The position numbers and the translations under genes are program-made. This document shows, piece by piece, positions 1-11,955 of a stretch of 64,000 nucleotides of DNA. The notes under the pieces were generated by a model. It was not told the DNA's origin. It ran no database searches and was given only the letters and a program-made list of their open reading frames with translations. The stretch lies in NCBI RefSeq assembly GCF_019925205.1, contig NC_083562.1:23932001-23996000 (forward strand), given 5' to 3'. The stretch's first letter is position 1. The number at the start of each line of letters is the position of its first letter. The DNA is from Metopolophium dirhodum (Eukaryota > Arthropoda > Insecta > Hemiptera > Aphididae).

Positions 1-1513
1 TGTCCAATTCTGCTGGTATCCAAGGACTTCAACAACAAATATTTTCGAGTTATGCCTACCACGGGTGCAGGTTTAATGACATTGCAAAGTACGTATATAT
101 ATAGAGACTAAGATGTGTGTATATGTTATTACTTATTACTTATTTGCACTTGATTGTTCTGTGTGGCAAATATAATCTAATTTTATGTAGTCAAAAAGTT
201 TTTGCATAACAATCCAAATCAATAGAATATGAATTGATGACAATATCCAACTAATTATCACTCATTAGCCACCAAAAATCAACATCGACCATGGTCGTCG
301 TTAAATTACTCTGAATCAAAATAAAATTAAAATTAAAAATATATACCTACAATATAATGTGTATTACTATACATTTTAGAAATATTATAATTATTAAAAA
401 TATTAAATATTATTCTAAAATATTATAATTATTAAAAATATTATTCATATATTTTTTTTTTTTTTTTTGGTTGAGGCTTCGACAACCGAGTTCATTAGCC
501 TGTGGAACTGTGGGGGAGGGTACTGTAAAAAAAATTATTACACACGTATGTGTTTGTTTTTGGCAACATTTTTAAGTGGGCACCTGTAGGTATCTGCCAT
601 GCCCGGCTGGGCTCTCTCTGGATAACGTGACTGCCCGAAGAACCGCAACCGACGTCTAGTCCGCTCGGACACTCCGTCCCCCATTATTCATATTATGAAA
701 TATGAATGGTATATTTATATTTTTTGTAATATGTATAATTACATTTTTACCACCATTTAATAAGTTTTTTTTTCATAATATTCGGTTGTCATCATGTGTG
801 ACATAATCAGATTTACTAAAGTTTATTTAGATTTTAGAAAATGGATCACTTTATTATTATTGTTTATTATAAAAGATTTATATGCAGCGTGGGATCAACA
901 TTTTTATATTTCGATGGTGGGCCAAAACTGTATTTAAATGAGTGACTAGGAAAACGTTTTTGAGTCTGTGACCACTGTGATAAATCCTAATAGGAAGTAT
1001 GTTTAAATATTTAGTAAAAATTTTTTTTATAATGAACTTATTATCTTACATTTTTTCTTGATTTATTTAAATGTAATGCTCTGTGCACACTAATACCTAT
1101 AGGTACTGAAATGTATAGTTAACAGTATAGTAATTGTTGATTGGTATTTTTTTTCTAGCTTTTATATATTTATGGAACATTATATTTTTATTGATAACTA
1201 CATTAATTGGTATATTTAAAAAAGAGAAAGATAATAAATTACAATTGGACCACGTAAAGATCAGCGTTTTTCAAAATTATAAACTGTTATGGGACATTTT
1301 AAAGAAGCCTAAAATAAAACTATTAGCAATAGCATTGCTGATAGCAAGGGTGAATATTATTCAGTTGCATTAAAATGTTATGACGTTTTTTGTACACTTC
1401 AATAATACGTTCCTAACATCATAAATATGTATTATATCATAATAGTTTGGATTTTCTGGAACGGACGCTGCATCGAAATTGAAATTAATCGATGCCGGGA
1501 TATCGAAAGATAG
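1..1513 (+). pseudogene. SLC33A1-like acetyl-CoA transporter, copy A, 5' end outside window and 3' end broken
   Basis: Three exons of an acetyl-CoA transporter gene are visible: the end of exon 4 (1-88, reading from CPILLVSKDF, donor GTACGT), all of exon 5 (1159-1349, 191 nt, the same size as in the other copies, holding two hydrophobic segments and the FKKEKD loop) and the start of exon 6 (acceptor before 1446, reading FGFSGTDAASKLKLIDAG). Homology stops after ISKD near 1513, where a repeat with C and G runs begins. The rest of exon 6 and exons 7-9 were not found in the following 32 kb. The family imports acetyl-CoA into the ER lumen. What remains would lack about the last 200 residues, including the last four membrane spans, so I call it a truncated pseudogene. 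The visible exons are otherwise open with good splice sites, so loss looks recent. A short transcript reading into the repeat (stop near 1688) is possible. Confidence 0.85.
451..682 (-). mobile_element. tRNA-derived SINE in intron 4 of copy A
   Basis: An insertion of about 230 bp is bounded by a perfect 11-bp target duplication, attattcatat, at 440-450 and 683-693. A T run at the left edge is the poly-A tail of a minus-strand element. Read on the minus strand, its head contains TGTCCGAGCGGACTAGACG, which resembles the A-box region of a Ser/Leu-type tRNA, followed by a GGTTC-containing stretch that could be a weak B box. The tRNA-like head, A tail and target duplication together indicate a LINE-mobilised SINE. 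The perfect duplication suggests a fairly recent insertion. Confidence 0.8.
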
Positions 1514-1810
1514 GTCCATTTCAATGGCCCCCCCACTTTCGAAATTTGAACTTCTGACCACGCCAAACGTTTGTGCATCGTTTGTGCAGAAATGTGCACC
1601 AAGTCCAATCGTTTGTGCACAAAAACTGAAAGCTCTATCCCTAAAACAAAATGGGGGGGCCATTGAAACTGTAGCCCCCCCACATTGAATATTTGGATTT
1701 TTGAATGTGCCAAACGTTTGTGCATCGTTTGTGCAGAAATGTGCACCAGGTCCCGACGTTTGTGCACAAAAACTCCCAGCGCTATCCAAAAAACAAAGTG
1801 AGGGGTATTA
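1514..1810. repeat. Partly dimeric repeat with C/G runs, inserted in exon 6 of copy A
   Basis: Transporter homology stops here. The insert contains two imperfect direct copies of a roughly 130-bp unit built around ccaaacgtttgtgcatcg and gtttgtgcagaaatgtgc (first near 1563-1640, second near 1709-1786). The first unit is enclosed by a perfect 17-bp inverted repeat, tttcaatggccccccca at 1519-1535 and its complement at 1652-1668. Open frames across the insert have no recognisable protein. It may be a MITE that inserted and duplicated. No clear target-site duplication was seen. Confidence 0.6.
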
Positions 1811-2559
1811 ATACGAGTCTCCCTTTTTTGAAATTTGAAATATTTGTCATATTAATAAATGTTGTTTACGTACCTAATAGGTTTAATAGAATTTTACTAT
1901 TGCCATGTAAACGTATGACAAATAAAATCTTCAAATATTTTTAATTTATCAAGAAAGCATTATCTTGTTCTAATGTTTTTGATTTCAAAATTGTATGAAT
2001 AAATACAGTTTTTTCTTTATGCATTTCTTTACTTTATATTTTATATTATATTTTGCTGATGAAAATGTGTTTATGGACAGGTACCTAAATTATTCGACGT
2101 TGCTGTATGTCCGGTCCAATAATGTAAGTTATAAGTCATTGTGTATATTTTAATACAATAAAAGCATAGTAAAAAAATAATTAATAGACTATATTAATAT
2201 AGTACCTACGTCCTACTTAATTAATTTAATATACCTAACCGTACCTATATACATATAAAAATATTATAATAATATATTATTTATGTTTGAATTCATTAGA
2301 ACAATGGCGTATCAGACGTCGCTCCCAAACCGGTCGACATCCATCTGCATAACTGTGAGTTGAAAACGTCTATATTTAAAAATTGTTATAGTATAATATT
2401 TATCTAATAAATTAATTTTCTTTAGCATTCCGCAAGAATGAGCGGTATAGTTTGAAAACTTACCAAAGTTATCTGGTGGATGTCGATACGTTGGTGAGCA
2501 GCCGTCGCACATAGGTCTTATGTACCTATGGAAAGTTATTATTGGATCGGTCATAATAT
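1811..2559. other. AT-rich spacer
   Basis: I see no exon or repeat boundary here. The part from about 2310 to 2560 could hold the decayed C-terminal end of the TGS1-like relic: a minus-strand frame is open at 2312-2554, but similarity is too weak to call. Confidence 0.4.
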
Positions 2560-3130
2560 TACGTTGAGAAGTTATCTGTCCATAAACTTATTTTCAGATT
2601 TGTAGGCCAATTCCGTTGCCATTTTTTAATCATTCTTTGTTTTTATTAAGGTTGAGGTGTAACAGCATTTTAGGGGCTATTGTAATTCCCACTTCCAGGA
2701 CTTTATCATACATACAGCCGACAGCCCGATGATCTACATTTTTGTGTATTCTGGTCTACCCTATGATGGCCGCGAAGTAACGATCACCTCACCGTTTATC
2801 AGATTGCCCAGTTTGAAAGAGTCTTCAACAATTTCATCGGATAGGTACGCCATAAACCGTGGCATAGCGCTGGGCCAGCATCATTTTGTCCGGATCAATA
2901 TCTACAAAAATGACGTCCCAATTATTAGAAGCTAATAATATAGGTACTTAATATTTATTGTAATATAATATAATATTAAACTCATTATACCCAGTTATTA
3001 CGATTAAGTAGAAATAATATTTTTCAAATAATATTACAGTGTCTTTGTCGAACAGTCAGCTGTACGAAGTTTCCGCTGTGCCACAAAACGGGTCGACGCC
3101 GGTCGCTGAACATGGGAAGTCCTCAAGTCC
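2560..3130 (-). pseudogene. Relic of a trimethylguanosine synthase (TGS1)-like methyltransferase
   Basis: Read on the minus strand, three pieces appear in the order expected for the TGS1 catalytic domain: GVDPFCGTAETS (about 3110-3070; family motif DPFCGxGGN), then after a short AT-rich, intron-like gap DVIFVDIDPDKMMLAQRYAT (about 2925-2860; family IDIDPxK), then DEIVEDSFKLGNLINGEVIV (about 2835-2785) leading into a remnant of the SPPWGGPEY motif. A further stretch, YDKVLEVGITIAPKMLLHLN (about 2705-2650), fits the following family segment. TGS1 hypermethylates the m7G cap of snRNAs and snoRNAs. This copy is dead: there is a frameshift near 2840, an in-frame stop at about 2761, and the SPPW motif reads SRPS-stop. 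The retained gap between the first two pieces argues for a decayed duplicate rather than a processed copy. Confidence 0.7.
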
Positions 3131-3528
3131 ACCAAGCATCGTATTGATGAATCAACAATACATCTTACATCTTACATCTATCATTGCAATCTTATAATTA
3201 TTCACCTGAATGCATGTAATCCTGAATGTACAGTTAATTTATTACTACCCATCTACAAAGTCAACACTGTATTAATAAAAGTATTTATTGTTAAAATAAA
3301 ATTGAATTCTATATTATTTATAGGTACTTAAAAATTATTTGGGTATAAAGGAAACATATTTTAATCATACAAAATTAGATAAACTAAAAGACAAAAATAA
3401 TAAGTAAATACGTCGTGTTAAAAATAGTTTTTAATTAATATAGGTAGGACAGGTACCTATTATGTAGGTAGGTACTTATCCAAAACTCGTTTATCAGGAA
3501 TTAAATAAAAAGGGAGGTCAATTAAAAA

Positions 3529-4957
3529 ATGGAGGGTAAGTGGATGTCGCTCTGCTGTACAGTAAGTTACAAGTAGGTCACTGTAATGGATGGTGTTAAA
3601 TTTGAATTCAATGATATAATATTATCATTGTATAAGAAAAACGATTCTGAGCGAAAACGGTCCGTCAGCCTATGATATTACCAAGTATATTTGATGATAT
3701 TATAGTGAATAAAGTAATTTATATTATATAACCTATTTACGTGGAACCTTGTTTTAAATTTTTAATCCTTAGTTACAAAAGTTGAACATTTTATAAATTT
3801 TTAACTACAAAATAATTATTAAATTATAAATTTGATAAATGTTGTCAAAATTTGAACTTTAAATGCTTATAAATAAAAATTGATCCTATGTATTTTTAAT
3901 ATTTTTTAACTGCTATTAGAACGATATATCAGCAGCCTTATATTAAATTTTCACACTTTTTTACCCAACAAATAAAATTTTATTGATATTTATAGAAAAA
4001 AAAAACTAAAATAAATGAAAACTGACTATGTCCGTAAACAGCTCAAAAAGAATCAAATTATTTTCAAAATTTTATCGTGTATAGGAAATGCTAATATAAA
4101 CATTCAGTGAAATTTTCAAGTATCTACAGTCATACGTTTTTTAATTACAACAAAATAAGAAAATCGTTATATGAGAAATCGAGTGAATATCAAATGTTGT
4201 AAAAATATTAATATCAAACGTTCATAAAAATATAATTTGACTTTCTTGTAGATATTTTTTTTTTGATATAGGTAAACTTATTGATAATCTTTATTACATT
4301 TTCGAATCTTAGATTGAAAAAGAAAAATTTTTATGAATTCTCAACTCAAAATAATTTGATAATTTTCGTGATTTTTCCGTATTTTGTCAATATTTGAACT
4401 TTAAATGCTTATAAATAAAAACCGTGACTAAGGATTTTTAATTTTTTTCATATGCCTTTGAGACAATAACCTAGGAGCCTTCTATTAAATTGTCGAGCTT
4501 TTTTAACCAACAAATAACATTTAATTGATATTTATAGAAAAAAAACTAAAATAAAATGGAAACTGAAAATGTCCGTAAACAGCTCAAAATAAGTCAAAAT
4601 ATTTGGAAAATGTTATGGTGTATAGAAAATGCTAATATAAGCATTCAGTCAAAATTGAATGTACCTACGGTCATTTGTTTTAGAGTTGCACCAAAAACCA
4701 AAATCGATTTTCTCGAAAACGGACTTTGCATAAAAAATTCCCGTTTTTCCTTTGTTTTTCACGTCGCTTTTGAAAACTACTTGGAAAATTTTACTTTTGA
4801 CCCCCCATAGTACCAACTAAATTCACTTTCCTATCAGAAAAGTTACTATTGAAGAAAATCCAAGCACTTTTACTGTCCTAAAAGGTGATGACAAACACAC
4901 ACAAAAAAAAAAACACACATCATTGTAAAATCAATACATTCATCGCTTCCCTCAGAA
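3529..4957 (+). repeat. Repeat R, near full-length copy (plus orientation)
   Basis: A repeat of about 1.43 kb that recurs inverted at 60822-62276. One end carries gtaagtggatgtcgctctgc and aaaacgattctgagcg; the other ends near tcatcgcttccctcagaatc. Inside is a direct duplication of period about 540 bp: a segment with gtccgtaaacagctcaaaa occurs near 4030 and again near 4568. An 83-codon open frame covers 4556-4810, but it differs from the second copy by indels that are not multiples of three, so it is not a supported gene. I do not recognise the class. A low-copy non-autonomous element or old satellite unit is possible. Confidence 0.75.
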
Positions 4958-4974
4958 TCTAAAAAAAAAAATTG

Positions 4975-5145
4975 GAAGTGACTCTGCTGAACAGTAGGTT
5001 ACAAGTGGGTGACTGTTATGGATAGTGTTAAATTTGAATTCAATGATATAATATCATAGTATACGAAAAACGATTTTAAGTGGAGACGATTTGTCAGCCT
5101 AGGATATTGTATACTATATTTATATTGATATTATTAAATATTATT
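4975..5145 (+). repeat. Repeat R, truncated second unit
   Basis: The start of repeat R appears again directly after the first copy (tgactctgctgaacagtagg, then the aattcaatgatataatatca stretch and gaaaaacgattttaagtgg). Only about 170 bp are recognisable. This gives a head-to-tail arrangement with the copy at 3529-4957. Confidence 0.6.
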
Positions 5146-5659
5146 AATACCGTAGCCGGTTAAGTTGAATTATTATTATTTGTTAATTATCGTATTTGTA
5201 TATGATAATATATTTTAGACGTTTCAATTACCCACGAATAATATTTTTAAAATAGGCATATCGCATATGTATTTATTACAAGTAACAACGAATTAAGAAC
5301 GATATTGCAAAAAATAATTGCCGGAAATCATTAGTTTTTAACTGAAAACGACAGGGAAGTCTGAACTTGGCGGTCAGTCTTATTTTTAAGTTATATGTAT
5401 ATATTAACTAATTGAAATATTTGGTATTTTCATATGTACCCGGTATACCACACTGCGCTTGCTCGAACAATTAAAATCAAAAACATCCCTCGACTTGTTA
5501 TGTAAAACCACCATAGGTGGGTGTCAGAATTATTTTCGCATCATCAATTTTAAAACGTTGATTTACCTAGATTAAAAAAAAAATTAATTTGTAATACTTA
5601 AGCTCAGTAAACTTTAAGCGTTGTACGGGTGCGTAAAACCCCGAAAATCGTGAACTTCG

Positions 5660-5700
5660 TAAGGCTATAAAAAGGCCACAAAAACCAATGATTTTCAGGT
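5660..5700 (+). promoter_or_regulatory. Possible TATA promoter
   Basis: ggctataaaaaggcc at about 5664 is a strong TATA match in a locally more GC-rich stretch. It lies about 650 bp upstream of the first of three tandem units. No initiator or transcript evidence is visible, so this is only a candidate. Confidence 0.25.
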
Positions 5701-6024
5701 AGTCGAGTTTTGGAAAAGTACCTACATAGGTAAATTATAATAATTCATATTGTAAATTAATTAGGTACCAAAAAAATATAACTTCTCAAACACTTTGTCT
5801 ATTGGCACTGGCGGGAGAATGTATTAGTATGTCTATAAACTTGCGGACCAGTTTGTATAGTTAAATTTGGCATGCGATCTATAATTGAAATAGAAAACCA
5901 GAATAGGTGCATTGCAGATCACAAAGATTTCTGTAAAAGAACATACAATTTATAAATATACCGTATAGGTATACTGAGTACTTATATAATAATTTATAAG
6001 TTCTTTGGATTTATCATAGTAAAT

Positions 6025-6102
6025 AATATATTTTATAATATCTATGTCATAATATATTTTATAATATCTATGGCATAATATATTTTATAATATCTATGGC
6101 AA
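6025..6102. repeat. 26-bp tandem repeat, three copies
   Basis: The unit aatatattttataatatcta plus tggcat is repeated three times head to tail (6025-6050, 6051-6076, 6077-6102) with one or two changes. It sits just before the first tandem TATA unit. Confidence 0.85.
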
Positions 6103-6620
6103 TCGTCAATTGTCGAAATTCGTCGGCGACGGTTAACAATTCTAATAGTTTCAGAAATACTATTGTATTATAAATATAATATATTGTATATTTTGATTTC
6201 AGTGAACAAAAAAATAATAGGCCACAAATATAAACGGACAGTTCGTTAAACCGGATAATTTGTAACATAAACTCGCAAATTTCGTTTGATCAGGTTATTT
6301 TCATAAAATATTTTGATATTTTCAAGCTCAGCTCATCGGAGTGAGATGATTAGATGAAGATGGATGAAGATAGCTGTTTCTTCGGCGATGGCGGCACTCT
6401 AGCTACGTTTCACCGGAAGAGTAGATGTTTACGAGTAAGTTTGTTTTCATATTATTACCTACTATTTTACATTTACTTTTTAGACTTAAATTAAATATTT
6501 ATTGCCACGGAAATCTGTGAACTAGGTGACGTAGAAGCATTTATAAGTTTAATCCCAATAGCGCAATGTATAAAATACGCGAGACCGTCTTCGTTTCACC
6601 ACGTCAAGTTTAATACGCAC
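6080..6620 (+). repeat. Tandem TATA unit, copy 1
   Basis: First of three diverged copies, spaced about 2 kb apart. Shared landmarks are a block with ggttaacaattctaa, a GC-richer block starting gatgaagatagctgtttctt, a donor-like gtaagtttgttttcatatta about 75 nt later, and cgcaatgtataaaatacgcg with a TATAAAAT box at 6569-6576. The GC-richer block could be a small 5' exon followed by an intron. The frame MKMDEDSCFFGDGG is open here but not kept in the other copies, so coding potential is doubtful. It may be a duplicated promoter or first-exon module of an unrecognised or non-coding gene. Confidence 0.5.
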
Positions 6621-8129
6621 CTTTTTGCATGTTATACTATACGCCGGGTATCACCTTAGGTTTGCGCGAAGTATTTAAAACAATATAATGTTATTAATCT
6701 TTATATTTTATATTTGTATATACATTAATACATTATACTCCTCATATATTTTATTAGCATACTTACACCTTTTTTAGTGTAGTTTATACCCTAAATGGCT
6801 ATAGATATAGGTCTTTATTTTATTAAATGTCTTGCAATTATATATTTTACTATAATTATTAATTTCGTTATAATATAATATAACAATACACTCTAAATTA
6901 AATTAGTTGTTATCAAGACAGACAGTCTTAAAACAAACTCTTTTCTGGACGTTTTCAAAACGTATTATGCTTAAAAAAAATTGCACAGTTGTCGTAGCAG
7001 TCAGTTGCTAGATCAACCCGTGTGACATCAAATAGGAATTATTCTTGTTTTTTTTAAATAGTTTTTTCGAAAAATATATGTAACATGTATAGCTCATACA
7101 ATTATGAATTTATAGTTAATGGAAATGCGGATGTTTATACTTCATAGATATTTTTTTAGTCAATAATCGTGAAAATAATTTGATTAAACAATAACCAACC
7201 TACTCATCACTAGTATCAATTTTATTATATTACGTGTAAAATCACCAACACAAGGTGCAGACTGCGTTTAAAAAATTAAAAACATAAAATAAAATATTGA
7301 ATGATTATTAAGAGATCACTTTTGGATAAATGTAAATTAAATTAAAAATAATTAAAAAACATTTTGTGAAAGGATCAAGATTACTGCTAATATTTAAGTC
7401 TTAATTATTATTAACAAATAAATACAAATAATAGATTTTTTAATAGCTTTTTACTATTAACATTCAGTGTAAATATAGTTTCTGATCGACTTACCAATAT
7501 GTAATAAACCTATATGTAATAAAATAATTATTCATATCAAATAATCCTAACAATTTAATGCAAGGATTCTCATAAATTGATCTTACAGCAGCCTTAAAAC
7601 ACCAAAAATACATTTGTACATCATTTACAAAATTTTAGTTCATAATATGAAAATTGAATCTTTATTACGAATACTTATCGTTTACACAGACCACAAGAAA
7701 AAATAATTAAAAATATTAAAAAAAAAAACACACATCATTGTAAAAATATAGTTGGTATTATAGTATTTGATGAATTTACTGTATCCGTTTATGGCTTTAT
7801 GTTAACTCTAAAATCCAGTAATCACATTTTTATTTAATAATTCATAAAATACAATATGCTCTTATAAAAATATTCTTGTGCTTCTGATACCTATTTACCA
7901 CCTTAATCAATAATTAAATTGATAAACGAAAATAATAATTTAAATAATACCTATATCATATTATTATAATTCAAATTCAAAATTATAAACTATTTTGGTT
8001 TATTGTCATATCAAATTTCAATGAACAAATTGGTCGTTAACACAGAACTCTTTGATATAAAAAGTTGCATTATATTATATCCGTGGATACATCATATTGA
8101 CGTACCTAGTATAATATCTATCATTTATT

Positions 8130-8515
8130 TATTTAATCTATGGCAAATATCAAAGTCGTTGCAGAAGACACAGTCGATTAACAATTCTAAAATTTCAATA
8201 AGCAAAGAAGATATGAGCAAAAAACTTACTGCGTTTCGTATAATTTTATTTTTCATAAATCACAATATTCTAAGTTCTGGCTGTATTCTGGAGCGTTTCC
8301 TCATGGGCGTCGCAGTTCACACACGTCACGGATTTCGCCGAAGGAGTCGATAATTAAAGTAAGTTTGTTTTTATATTCTTTTGGGGCTTAAATTTACTTT
8401 TAAGACTTAAAACAAATATTTAATGTCACGAAAAATGTGCTATCCAAGTGTTGTAGGCGCATATTTTAGTTCCGGACTAGAAATGTATAAAATACGCAAG
8501 ATATAAACGTCGTCG
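8130..8515 (+). repeat. Tandem TATA unit, copy 2
   Basis: The most diverged of the three copies. It keeps aatctatggcaaatatcaaa and gattaacaattctaa (as near 6090-6140), then ttcgccgaaggagtcgat followed by the donor-like gtaagtttgtttttatattc, and aatgtataaaatacgcaaga with TATAAAAT at 8486-8493. A 116-codon open frame at 8003-8353 runs into this block but is not preserved in the sister copies and matches no family I know. Confidence 0.45.
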
Positions 8516-8519
8516 TCGT

Positions 8520-10439
8520 TTTTCCAGTCCCTGTTTGTAGAATAATTATAATTAATAGGTGCATACCTATACAGGGTACTTAATATAAATATATAAATAT
8601 TTTGGTTTAATTTATAGAAATATATGTTATGACTTATAACTGATAATAGTCATAACATACAATTTTAATTAATAACTGGTAATTTTTTTTCCAAATACAA
8701 CGTTATAAGTAACTATTAATTTAGTGTCACATACTTAACTTCTATTTTTCACCTAATATCTATATTCTATATCATAGGGATTAGGAATGTATAACCATGT
8801 ACACATAAAAGTATATTCACGGAATGGTCAACTGCCTATCCTGACGTGTGCGCACTTATGAATAATATACCTACTCATATACTCGTATAGGTATATAAAT
8901 ATGCCTAAATAAATAGTGTAATACTACATACACGATTGTGTTACCTATTATGTCCCTAAAAGTTAGTTTATTTTTTAAATATAGGTAGGTACATTACAAG
9001 ACTCTAATTAAAATCACATTTTTTTTTTATTTTTTTGAACACAATGTTCTAAAAATTATTAATTAATATATAATTTATTGGTATAGTACTAAATAAATCA
9101 ATGAAATAAAACAAACACAACTACTATAATTATTAGTAATAATAATATATCCACGTATAAATTAATAAAATACAAAACGAACAAACGAAAAACGATTCTG
9201 AGCAAAGATATCGTTGACTAATAAATAATATTGAGATTAAAGTAATTTTTTTTTTCGGTAGAAAATCGGTATAAACATGAATTATAAATATTTTTTTATT
9301 TTCATACCATGACGCGTGTGTGAAAAATTGTTTATATTAAGTGTTTAAGATGTTAGATTTCGGTTCGGCTGATTGTCCACCCCCTCACTCTTCCGCATCA
9401 ATGCATCAGAAATTATTATTTATAATATTTAAATATAAACTGCATTTTCTGAATTTTCTAAAACATTGCTTTCCAAGCAAAGAATTCGTTTCATATATTA
9501 TCAACGAATTGAAAAATGAAATTAGAACATTTATATGGGATAAAGTCAAATTTATAAAAACTTATTAGAAAAAAATTAAATACAATTAAATAAAGGTAAT
9601 TTTTTTTCTTATATTTCTATTTTTTTACGTACCCATTATGTTCGATACTATAACTTCAGTCTTCAGTTATAGAAAACAACACTTGCCAATATGGAATTAC
9701 TGTCGAATTTTTTTATTTTAAAATATTAAATAGCATCTGATCGACTGATGTGCTATAATGAAACTCAAAATATAACGAATACACTACCTATACACTTATC
9801 TAAATTCTATTTTATACTCGTTTAAATTGGACTTTTAATTTTTCTGGCCATTTTATTAAGCTTTGTAATATAAGTGCATTAAATCGTATTTTTAAAGCAT
9901 TTTTCTTATTTTTAATGCATTTAAATCCACGTCCTATTTATAACTTAACGTTATTTTGTATATACCAATCGATTAGTGTACACAATAAAAAATATAATAT
10001 TATTGATGGGTTAATAGGTTGATAACTATTATGTAGGTAGGTACAGTTTTGTACGTTCAATGTATCGTTCTTAATTCATAAAGTAGCTAAATGAGTCAAA
10101 TGATTTTGTCAAGGGGGGGGGGGGAGGATATGGCTGATTTTTTAACATGCACTATTTCAAGGGCTCTTAACCTAAGGGGCGCACCAATCTAAGGAGGAGT
10201 GACACAATTTCGTAAGGGGGGGGGGGGGACGTGCAAATGTTTAAAAAAAAACACGAATTTATTTAGTTATTTTGTTATTTAGGTAATACATATTAATTAA
10301 TAGGTATTTCTTAAATTTTTCATTCAACACACTCGTTTCAGTTTTCTAGTACCTCTAGATTTCTCACAAAATTCATATTGATCATCTCACAACTTTCATA
10401 TTCAAAACCCAAAAAATATGTATTTTTATCTTATTTCAA
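8520..10439. other. Spacer with poly-G tracts and a small repeat R fragment
   Basis: No gene is seen. A short repeat R piece (aaaaacgattctgagca near 9190) is present. Two long G tracts, near 10114 and 10217, bracket a segment of about 100 bp. Such tracts often mark the ends of old MITEs. Confidence 0.4.
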
Positions 10440-10800
10440 TCTTTTTCATTGAACACCAGAATATATTACAGATCATAAAGATACTAGTATTGTATACTAG
10501 ATAAGTTTCAATTAGCGAGATGTAGAGAGAGATGGAGATGGAGCGAGATGTAGACGGATGAAGATAGCTGTTTCTTCGACGACAGCGTGTGCTGCAGTAC
10601 AGCTAGGTTTCACTGGAAGAGTCGATGTTTATGCGTAAGTTTGTTTTTATATTATTTTGGTCTTACATTTACTTTTTAGACTTGGATTAAATATTCGAAA
10701 AATCTGTTAACTAAGTAACGTAGAGTCGTAGAAGCATATACGTTTACTACTGTCTACCAAAGGCGCAATGTATAATAATAATAAATTATACGCCAGTCCG
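10440..10800 (+). repeat. Tandem TATA unit, copy 3
   Basis: Third copy, close in sequence to copy 1: gatgaagatagctgtttctt, then ggtttcactggaagagtcga, then the donor-like gtaagtttgtttttatatta and ggcgcaatgtataataataa (TATAATAA at 10771-10778). Upstream homology with copy 1 extends to an accagaat...cagatca...aagat stretch (about 10455, compared with about 5897). From the first ATG the frame MKIAVSSTTACAAVQLGF stays open to the donor. A possible downstream exon, with acceptor ttatttcag at 11053 and donor gtatgt at 11178, is unproven. Confidence 0.5.
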
Positions 10801-11439
10801 AACAATCCAAACGCTGTCTTACTCGTAGTCGAGTTCTAGTTGATGACTGACTTGTGAATAAATGTAATTTTTGTTAGGTATAAAAATAAAACTAATAAAT
10901 CCTTGAATACAACATTTAAAAATACAAACTCTGTGTAATAAAAATTAATATTAGGTATTTATTGGTAGGTTTATATAATATCTGTAGACTGTAACGCATA
11001 GGTCATTAGAATATTGTAGATTATTTTACTGCATAAGATGCGTGTTATTTCAGAAATGGTATTCGTCAATGAACATTTTCAAACTGGGAATAATATATCA
11101 TAAGCAGATTGAAATGTGTGAACGTTTCAGTGTTTCAAAGACTAAGTTTCGTAGCAGATTTTGATTCCGTCACGGGGTATGTATTTTCTTATTTCTCAGT
11201 AGGTTTTTTTTTATTATAGTTAATTGATCAGGGGATGTATTGCCCGAAAATTTTCAATATTTGTATTGTAACTATACTGGTTTAACACTATTCGGGCTAT
11301 CAATAAAGTTGTGTTCAAAATTAGAAAATTGGTGAGGTATGATATTTTTTTAAGCAATTCTTTCGAGTTGGGAATTCGCTCAATGATATTTAAATATTTT
11401 CACCCATAATCAAGTACGATGACTTGTAGGTAACTAGAG

Positions 11440-11955
11440 ACTGAGTGAATAGGAATTAGGAAGTGTGTGATATGGCGAAGATAAGGAAATGGGTCAACAG
11501 GATTTCAGAATGTTTGGTGTATGAAAGGGAAAGATGAAAAAGAAATGTAAGGTTAGGGTAGGTAAGTGGAGTGAGAGTAGCAGATATGAGAATAATAAGT
11601 AAGGTGTTAAGGTACAAAAGAGGATAGAATAAGAAATTAATTAATTAAGGGTAGTGTAGGGTAGTGTACATATTGTAGTGAAAACAAGAGAGAATAGGTT
11701 TAGGTGGTTCGGTCACTGTATGATAAGAGATAGTGAGAGTGGCTATAGAAGTTAATTTATGGGAGAAATGATGGACGAGAAGACTGAAGAAGAGATGGAT
11801 AGACAGAATACCGATCATATGGAGGTGTGGAATGAGAGTGGCTGAACCTGTATATAGCTGTGAGAGACGGGGGAAGAAAAGATTAAAGGTAGAATAGTTA
11901 TGTTAACAATGCCGAATACGTAGGAAAAGATCTTGAATTGCAAAGGCCCTATGAC
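11440..11955 (+). pseudogene. LINE reverse-transcriptase 3' end, decayed
   Basis: A purine-rich stretch in which one frame reads RENRFRWFGHCMIRDSESG (about 11680-11745). This matches the conserved RLRWFGHVxRR segment near the C-terminus of many arthropod non-LTR reverse transcriptases, and is followed by a charged K/E/R-rich tail (EMMDEKTEEEMDRQN). Stops and frame changes are frequent, so it is dead. It abuts the left inverted repeat of the next element. Confidence 0.55.

Noticed and set aside
1479..1944. Open frames through the G/C-run repeat after copy A
   Set aside because: They are translations of a tandem repeat on both strands, without recognisable protein.
4556..4810. An 83-84 residue open frame in repeat R, with a similar one at 60981-61241 on the minus strand
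   Set aside because: The two frames agree only to KTKI and then diverge through indels that are not multiples of three. The similarity is that of the repeat, not of a protein under selection.
8003..8353. A 116-residue open frame as a protein gene
   Set aside because: The homologous tandem units at 6.3 and 10.5 kb do not keep the frame, and no domain is recognisable.
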